DNA of 10,180 nucleotides from Acidobacteriaceae bacterium (GTDB lineage: Bacteria; Acidobacteriota; Terriglobia; Terriglobales; Acidobacteriaceae), in assembly GCA_003135315.1 (NCBI GenBank), contig PLBD01000123.1, positions 1-10,180 on the forward strand, in the 5' to 3' direction. Shown in pieces: positions 5,700-10,180 of the stretch. Below the pieces are notes generated by a model. That model had not been told where the DNA came from. It saw only the letters and a program-made list of their open reading frames with translations, and ran no database searches. How positions within the stretch are numbered: the stretch's first letter is position 1; the number at the start of each line of letters is the position of its first letter. The position numbers and the translations under genes were made by a program.

Positions 5700-7718
5700 G
5701 TGAAGCGCTGTGCTGTGGTTTTCCTTGCTGCCTTGTTGCTGGCGACAGCGGCTGTCGCCCAGTCGTCCCAGCCGCCGGCCGGGAAGCATTCTCCGGCGGC
5801 TCAGGCCAAAGCCCCTGCCAAGATGAGCAATGAGGAGTGCCTCGCCTGCCACAGCGATGCCGGCCTCACCAAGGACGAAAATGGCAAGCAGGTCAGCCTG
5901 CATGTCGACGAGGCCAACTTCAAGGCTTCCGTGCACAGCGTCTTCGGTTGTACCGACTGCCACACCGACGTCAAGGCCGTTCCCCACGATCCAGCTCCCG
6001 CCAAGCCGCAATGTGCGACCTGTCACGCCGACCAGCAGGCCGCTTATGCTCACGGCGTCCATGCCAAGGCTGCGGCCGCAGGAAACAGCAATGTGGCCAA
6101 ATGTCAGGACTGTCACGGCGGCGTGCATGAAATCCTGCCGCCCAGCGATCCCAAGTCGAAGGTCGCTCGCGCCAATATTCCTCAGACCTGCGGCGCCTGT
6201 CACGGACAGAAGTTTGTGATGGCGTCGAGCGGCGTGAGCTCCGCTCCCTTCACTTCCTATCAGCAAAGCGTCCACGGTAAGGCGGTCGCCGCCGGTTCCG
6301 ACAAGGCTGCGGTTTGCACCGACTGCCACGGCGATCATGACATCCTGAGCGCCGTCGATCCCAAGTCGCCCATCGCCAAGTTCAATGTTCCTGCCACCTG
6401 CGGCAAGTGTCACAACAACGTCCAGCAGGAGTATGTGCAGAGCATTCACGGACAAGCGATTGCGCGCGGCAATTGGCAGGCCCCGGTCTGCACCGACTGC
6501 CACGGCATTCACACCATCAAGGCCCCGAAGGACACCAATTCCTCGGTTGCCGTGGGCAATGTGCAGAATACCTGCGGTGGCTGCCACGCAAGCGTGAAAC
6601 TATCGAACGAGTTCGGCGTGCCCGGGGGCCGGGTCTCGTCCTACCTGGCCAGCTACCACGGTATGGCGGAAAAAGTGGGTTCCAAGACGGTGGCCAATTG
6701 CGCCAGTTGCCACGGCGTGCATAATATTTTGCCGTCCAGCGATCCCCACTCCACCATCAACCACGCCAATCTGGCCAAGACCTGCGGCCAGTGCCATCCC
6801 GGCGCCAACGACAAGTTCATCACCAGTAAGGTGCATCTGGACGGCACTGCCAAGGCAGACTTCGGCAGCAAGGTGATCGGCTTCATCAGCCGCTTCTACG
6901 TCTGGATGATTGTCGGTGTGATTGGCGGCATGGTGCTGCACAACCTGATCATCTTCCGCAAGAAAATGATTCTGCACCGCATCGGCCAGCCGCGAATCCT
7001 GTTCCGCATGACGCGGGGGCAGCGCATCCAGCACCTTACTTTGCTGTTGAGCTTCTTTACCCTGGTGTTCACCGGCTTCGCGTTGCGTTACCCGTCGTCC
7101 TGGCTGGCGGCCCTGTTCGTGAACGAAATTGTGCGCAGCTACGTTCACCGCGCCGCCGGCGTGGTGCTGATCGCCGTCAGTCTGTATCACCTGTGGTATG
7201 TCATCACCACGCCCGACGGCCGCAGCCTGATCAAAGACATGCTGCCCGACTGGAAGGACGTCACCGACGCGCGTGACGCATTCCGCTTCTACCTGGGTTA
7301 CAGCAATCAGCGCCCCTTGTTTGGCCGGTTTACCTACGCCGAGAAGATGGAGTACTGGGCGCTGGTCTGGGGCATGTTCGTGATGGCCAGCACCGGGCTG
7401 ATGATCTGGTTCAAGGGCTCAGTGGGAGAACACGTTCCCGGCTGGTGGATCGATGTTGCCATCGCCGTTCACTTTTACGAGGCGGTGCTGGCGACGCTGG
7501 CCATCATCGTCTGGCACTGGTATGGGGTCATCTTTGATCCCGATTCCTATCCCATGAATTGGGCCTGGCTCGATGGCAAGATGTCCATCGAGCAGTACCA
7601 GCACGAACATCCGCTGGACATGGCCGCCATTGAGAGATGTGAGGGTAGCGAACCGGCTGCTGAGGCGGCTCCCGCGGGTGAGCCGGAGCACGCGGAGACA
7701 ATCGGCAAACACAAATAG
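5700..7718 (+). CDS. Undecaheme cytochrome c fused to a cytochrome b-type membrane domain (CbcL-like)
   Basis: The 672-aa protein has a signal peptide (about 1-20, ending AVA), then eleven CXXCH c-type heme motifs between residues 47 and 366, and then a membrane domain (about 394-612). That domain has five hydrophobic helices with paired histidines such as VLHN, QHLT, VHRA, YHLW, VHFY and WHWY, resembling the b-type cytochrome subunits of hydrogenases and formate dehydrogenases. The layout matches Geobacter CbcL, a periplasmic multiheme domain joined to a quinol-oxidising b subunit that feeds extracellular Fe(III) reduction at low potential; as I recall, CbcL has nine c hemes. Oxidising membrane quinol and passing electrons to periplasmic carriers is therefore inferred; the terminal acceptor is unknown. 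GTG 5700 is the start because GAGAGG lies six bases upstream and the signal peptide begins there. Confidence 0.85.
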   Translation: MKRCAVVFLAALLLATAAVAQSSQPPAGKHSPAAQAKAPAKMSNEECLACHSDAGLTKDENGKQVSLHVDEANFKASVHSVFGCTDCHTDVKAVPHDPAPAKPQCATCHADQQAAYAHGVHAKAAAAGNSNVAKCQDCHGGVHEILPPSDPKSKVARANIPQTCGACHGQKFVMASSGVSSAPFTSYQQSVHGKAVAAGSDKAAVCTDCHGDHDILSAVDPKSPIAKFNVPATCGKCHNNVQQEYVQSIHGQAIARGNWQAPVCTDCHGIHTIKAPKDTNSSVAVGNVQNTCGGCHASVKLSNEFGVPGGRVSSYLASYHGMAEKVGSKTVANCASCHGVHNILPSSDPHSTINHANLAKTCGQCHPGANDKFITSKVHLDGTAKADFGSKVIGFISRFYVWMIVGVIGGMVLHNLIIFRKKMILHRIGQPRILFRMTRGQRIQHLTLLLSFFTLVFTGFALRYPSSWLAALFVNEIVRSYVHRAAGVVLIAVSLYHLWYVITTPDGRSLIKDMLPDWKDVTDARDAFRFYLGYSNQRPLFGRFTYAEKMEYWALVWGMFVMASTGLMIWFKGSVGEHVPGWWIDVAIAVHFYEAVLATLAIIVWHWYGVIFDPDSYPMNWAWLDGKMSIEQYQHEHPLDMAAIERCEGSEPAAEAAPAGEPEHAETIGKHK

Positions 7719-7738
7719 GCTCTGATCACGTAATCGAA

Positions 7739-7764
7739 CCGGCAGGCTCGCGCCTGCCGGGTTT
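7739..7764 (+). terminator. Probable rho-independent terminator after the CbcL-like gene
   Basis: The 8-bp perfect stem CCGGCAGG / CCTGCCGG (7739-7746 and 7753-7760) closes a CTCGCG loop and is followed by GTTT. It begins 20 nt after the stop codon. The T-run is short, so termination may be partial, leaving some readthrough into the NapC/NirT-type cytochrome gene. Confidence 0.65.
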
Positions 7765-7823
7765 AGAATTCGTAGTTCTCTTGATCGCATCAGGAAACCA
7801 TTGTGATTACTTCGGCAACAACC

Positions 7824-7865
7824 ATGAATTTTTGCGCTCTCACAAGCCTAAGAAGGGACAAATAG
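7824..7865 (+). CDS. Possible 13-codon leader ORF ahead of the NapC/NirT-type cytochrome
   Basis: ATG at 7824 opens a short frame (MNFCALTSLRRDK) whose stop at 7863-7865 falls three bases before the cytochrome start at 7869. The cytochrome's likely ribosome site (AAGGGA) lies inside it, so translation of the short frame could be coupled to that of the cytochrome. A frame this short can easily occur by chance; there is no ribosome site of note and no attenuator-like codon run. Confidence 0.15.
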   Translation: MNFCALTSLRRDK

Positions 7866-7868
7866 ACC

Positions 7869-9407
7869 ATGACTGAGGACACGGAGAGGCCAGATCCTCT
7901 GCGCGATCATCCCCCGGTTTCAAGGAATCTCGTTAGAAATCCGATCAGCCTGATCGGCCTGGCGCTGGCTGCGGTTGCCCTCGCCAACATCGTTTTCCTG
8001 GTGCTGATTGACCTGCTTGCCAGCCATCCATCTCCTTATATCGGCATTCTCGCCTACATGGTGGCGCCGGGGTTCCTGTTTTGCGGCCTGATTTTGATTC
8101 CGATCGGCATGGTGATCGAGCGCCGCCGTCGGCTTCGCCATGTGGGTGTGCCGCCCCACTTTCCGAGGCTGGACCTCAACAATCCTGCCCAACGCAGCAC
8201 GGTCGCGTTCGTTCTGGCCTTCGTAGTGATGTTCTCGCTGGTGAGTGCAGTCGGCAGCTACAAGGCGTACGAGTTCACCGACTCGGTGGATTTCTGCGGG
8301 CAGTTATGTCACACCGTCATGCATCCCGAGTTCGTTGCCTATGAAGCTTCGCCACACGCGCGTGTGGCCTGCGTCGATTGCCACGTCGGATCGGGCGCAA
8401 GCTGGTACGTGAAGTCGAAGCTGTCAGGCCTGCGCCAGGTCTACTACACCGCTTTGGGCACGTATCCGCGCCCCATCCCCACCCCGGTGCAGAACCTTCG
8501 CCCCGCGCAGCAAACCTGCGAACAATGCCACTGGCCGAAGAAATTCTGGGGCGCGCAGCTGAAGGTTTTTACCCACTACGGGACCGATGAGCAGAACACG
8601 CCGCGCGTGCTTCGCATGCTCATCAAGGTCGGTGGCGGCGATCCTTCGCTCGGACAGGCCGGTGAAGGTATTCACTGGCACATGAACATTTCCAACAAGA
8701 TCACCTATTTCTCCACCGACGAGCAACGGCAGGTCATTCCCTGGGTGCGTATGGAAGACAAGAGCGGCAAGGTCACCGAGTACATCGTGAAGGACAATCC
8801 GCCCACCCAGGCCCAGATCGATAAGGCCAGTATCCGTCGCATGGACTGCATCGACTGCCACAATCGTCCCACCCACATCTATGTTGCCCCCGATCTCTCC
8901 GTGGACCGGAGCATCAGCGGACAGGCCATCGATGCCACGTTGCCCTTTATCAAGCAGCAGGGCGTGCAGGTGCTGACCGCGGACTATAAGAGCACCGACG
9001 AGGCGGAGAAAGCCATCGCCGATAGCCTCAACCAGTTCTACCAGAGCAAATATCCCCAGATCGCGTCCAGCAAAGCCGACAGCATCAAGAATGCGATTGC
9101 CGAGATACAGCGCATCTATCGCACCACGTTCTTTCCCTACATGAAGGTGAACTGGAAAACGCATCCCAACAATATTGGCCACCTTTACTACCCCGGCTGC
9201 TTCCGCTGCCACGATGGCAACCATGTCAGCAAAGAAGGCAAGGTCATCAGCAAGGATTGCAACTCGTGTCACACGGTGTTAGAGCAGCAGGAAAGCGGCA
9301 ACGAGATCGCCGCCTTGCCGGCGCAGACCTTCAAGCACCCGGTGGACATTGGCGACCTGACCGCGGTGAACTGCTCCGACTGCCACACCGGAGGTGTCGG
9401 GCCGTAG
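7869..9407 (+). CDS. Seven-heme NapC/NirT-family inner-membrane cytochrome c (ImcH-like)
   Basis: The 512-aa protein has three hydrophobic helices (about 25-49, 58-82, 112-132) and then a periplasmic domain with seven heme sites. The first is C143-x3-C147-H148 followed by M151, the variant first-heme motif seen in many NapC/NirT relatives; the others are CXXCH at 168, 217, 327, 444, 464 and 502. FCGQLCHTVMHPEFVAYEAS and HARVACVDCHVGSGA are typical of the family. The length, helix number and heme count match Geobacter ImcH, a quinol-oxidising cytochrome used with higher-potential extracellular acceptors. That role is inferred here; nitrite, TMAO or other partners remain possible. AAGGGA lies ten bases before the ATG. 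It follows the CbcL-like gene across a hairpin terminator, and no tandem operator is seen directly upstream. Confidence 0.85.
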   Translation: MTEDTERPDPLRDHPPVSRNLVRNPISLIGLALAAVALANIVFLVLIDLLASHPSPYIGILAYMVAPGFLFCGLILIPIGMVIERRRRLRHVGVPPHFPRLDLNNPAQRSTVAFVLAFVVMFSLVSAVGSYKAYEFTDSVDFCGQLCHTVMHPEFVAYEASPHARVACVDCHVGSGASWYVKSKLSGLRQVYYTALGTYPRPIPTPVQNLRPAQQTCEQCHWPKKFWGAQLKVFTHYGTDEQNTPRVLRMLIKVGGGDPSLGQAGEGIHWHMNISNKITYFSTDEQRQVIPWVRMEDKSGKVTEYIVKDNPPTQAQIDKASIRRMDCIDCHNRPTHIYVAPDLSVDRSISGQAIDATLPFIKQQGVQVLTADYKSTDEAEKAIADSLNQFYQSKYPQIASSKADSIKNAIAEIQRIYRTTFFPYMKVNWKTHPNNIGHLYYPGCFRCHDGNHVSKEGKVISKDCNSCHTVLEQQESGNEIAALPAQTFKHPVDIGDLTAVNCSDCHTGGVGP

Positions 9408-9410
9408 AAG

Positions 9411-9544
9411 CCGTCAGCTTTCAGCCGTACGCTTTCAGCTTTCCCGCCGCCGACACCCGTCGTCATCCGCCGCTTTGACGGTAAGGGCGTGTTAGCGGCA
9501 GCCGTTGAGTTCGATTAAGGACCGACGGCTGACGGCTGACAGCT
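9411..9544. repeat. Imperfect inverted repeat of GTCAGC/GCTGAC units flanking a short intergenic segment
   Basis: CCGTCAGCTTTCAGCCGT (9411-9428) is largely the reverse complement of the start of ACGGCTGACGGCTGACAGCT (9525-9544), with about 15 of 18 positions matching. The left arm also contains a second CTTTCAGCTTT copy (9432-9442). The repeat starts three bases after the cytochrome stop and ends just before the tandem operator. It may be a dispersed intergenic repeat or a large 3' hairpin; no transposase is present. The roughly 95 bases between the arms hold nothing I recognise. Confidence 0.5.
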
Positions 9545-9553
9545 AATTGCCGA

Positions 9554-9589
9554 GTGACGCACGTCACAACCCCGCGTGATGCCACTCAC
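9554..9589 (+). promoter_or_regulatory. Tandem Crp/Fnr operator upstream of the radical SAM gene
   Basis: GTGACGCACGTCAC (9554-9567) and GTGATGCCACTCAC (9576-9589) are exact GTGA-N6-TCAC sites 22 bp apart. A -10-like CTATCT at 9612-9617 sits where a class II activator centred near -41.5 would place it. The operator ends 80 nt before the ATG at 9670. Confidence 0.75.
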
Positions 9590-9669
9590 GGCCCTTCGGG
9601 TCGTCCAAATCCTATCTTGGAGACATAGAAACGAGCCGTAGTAGTCGAAACAGGGGGAGGAAAAACCTA

Positions 9670-10180
9670 ATGACAGCAGCAAACAGCAGCACGCATCCGG
9701 CGAGCCAGAAGGAATATACGCCGCGACTGATCTTCTGGGAAGTCACCAAGGGCTGCAACCTGCGCTGTATCCATTGCCGCGCCACCGCCACCGAACTGAT
9801 GTCGCCGGCCGACCTGCCGACGAGCAAGGCGCTGAACATCATCTCCCAGATTGCCGATTTCGGCAGTCCCATCCTCGTCCTCAGCGGCGGCGAGCCGCTT
9901 TACCGCCAGGACATCTTCGAGCTGGCCGAGTACGCCACCAGTCGCGGACTGCGCACCGCCCTGGCGACGAACGGAACCCTGGTGACCAAGGACGTCGCCG
10001 AGAAAATCAGGAAGGCCGGCATCAAGCGCGTTTCCATTTCGCTCGACGGATCCGACGCCATCACCCACGACACCTTCCGCGGCATTCCCGGCGCGTTCGA
10101 GGCAGCCGTTTATGGCATGCGCAATCTTCAGGAGCTCGGCGTCTCGGTGCAGATCAATACGACGATCGCCCGCCACAATG
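9670..10180 (+). CDS. Radical SAM enzyme, AhbC/AhbD/NirJ-like (N-terminal part, runs off the right edge)
   Basis: The first 170 codons are visible and the frame is open to the edge. The iron-sulfur motif C29-x3-C33-x2-C36 (CNLRCIHC) is the radical SAM signature. It is followed by GGEP (73-76), NGTL (101-104) and SISLDG (122-127), all in the expected order for the SAM-binding barrel. The blocks FWEVTKGCNLRCIHCRATA, GSPILVLSGGEPL and HDTFRGIPGAFE, and the QINTTI near the edge, recall AhbD and AhbC, which decarboxylate siroheme-derived intermediates to heme b, and NirJ of heme d1 synthesis. Peptide-modifying SPASM enzymes also share these blocks, and the deciding C-terminal cysteines lie outside the window. 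ATG 9670 is preceded by GGGGGAGG nine bases upstream. A heme role would suit the neighbouring cytochromes. Confidence 0.8.
   Translation, partial: MTAANSSTHPASQKEYTPRLIFWEVTKGCNLRCIHCRATATELMSPADLPTSKALNIISQIADFGSPILVLSGGEPLYRQDIFELAEYATSRGLRTALATNGTLVTKDVAEKIRKAGIKRVSISLDGSDAITHDTFRGIPGAFEAAVYGMRNLQELGVSVQINTTIARHN

Noticed and set aside
5655..6587. 310-codon open frame on the minus strand
   Set aside because: It is antisense to the heme-binding region, and its apparent repeats mirror the repeated CXXCH codons.
7781..7794. TTGATCGCATCAGG as a classical FNR box before the ImcH-like gene
   Set aside because: The spacer is one base short of TTGAT-N4-ATCAA and the last position differs; likely chance.
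1..10180. CRISPR array, tRNA, rRNA, transposase or phage genes
   Set aside because: I saw no regularly spaced direct repeats, no tRNA-like cloverleaf or rRNA stretch, and no mobile-element protein motifs.

Overview
The window reads as a dense, GC-rich chromosomal segment of a Gram-negative-type bacterium, most likely an acidobacterium (Acidobacteriota). That guess rests on gene style: a GT-C-like membrane protein fused to TPRs, FNR-type regulators, and multiheme cytochromes resembling Geobacter CbcL and ImcH. It was not tested by any search.

Layout. Positions 1-3148 are minus-strand genes: the start of a TerC-family membrane protein (1-168), an exported YbhB/YbcL-type PEBP protein (187-738), and a 756-aa polytopic membrane protein with C-terminal TPRs (878-3148). 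A gene-poor divergent region (3149-3562) holds a perfect 11-bp inverted repeat. The rest is on the plus strand: an FNR-type regulator with four candidate cluster cysteines (3563-4285); a paralogue that ends before the DNA-binding domain (4507-5016); a small membrane protein (5060-5425); an 11-heme c-type cytochrome fused to a b-type membrane domain (5700-7718, CbcL-like); a hairpin terminator; a seven-heme NapC/NirT-family cytochrome with three membrane segments (7869-9407, ImcH-like); and the first 170 codons of a radical SAM enzyme resembling AhbC/AhbD/NirJ heme-synthesis enzymes (9670 to the edge).

Main discovery. A 36-bp operator, GTGA-N6-TCAC-N8-GTGA-N6-TCAC (two Crp/Fnr-type palindromes exactly 22 bp apart), is present in exact form upstream of the HTH-less regulator (4437-4472), the CbcL-like cytochrome (5584-5619) and the radical SAM gene (9554-9589). 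Degenerate copies lie at 5544-5579 and 3409-3444. Seven exact GTGA-N6-TCAC sites were noticed, all intergenic, against about 0.15 expected by chance on one strand of 10 kb at even base composition. For the cytochrome and radical SAM genes, the operator ends exactly 80 nt before the chosen start codon. The full-length regulator has a CRP-type recognition helix (R-E-x-x-x-R), which predicts GTGA half-sites.

Working model (inference). An iron-sulfur, oxygen- or NO-responsive FNR-like protein binds these tandem operators cooperatively. It switches on a quinol-oxidising multiheme electron-export module together with a heme-synthesis enzyme, and the HTH-less paralogue, under the same operator, tunes the response.
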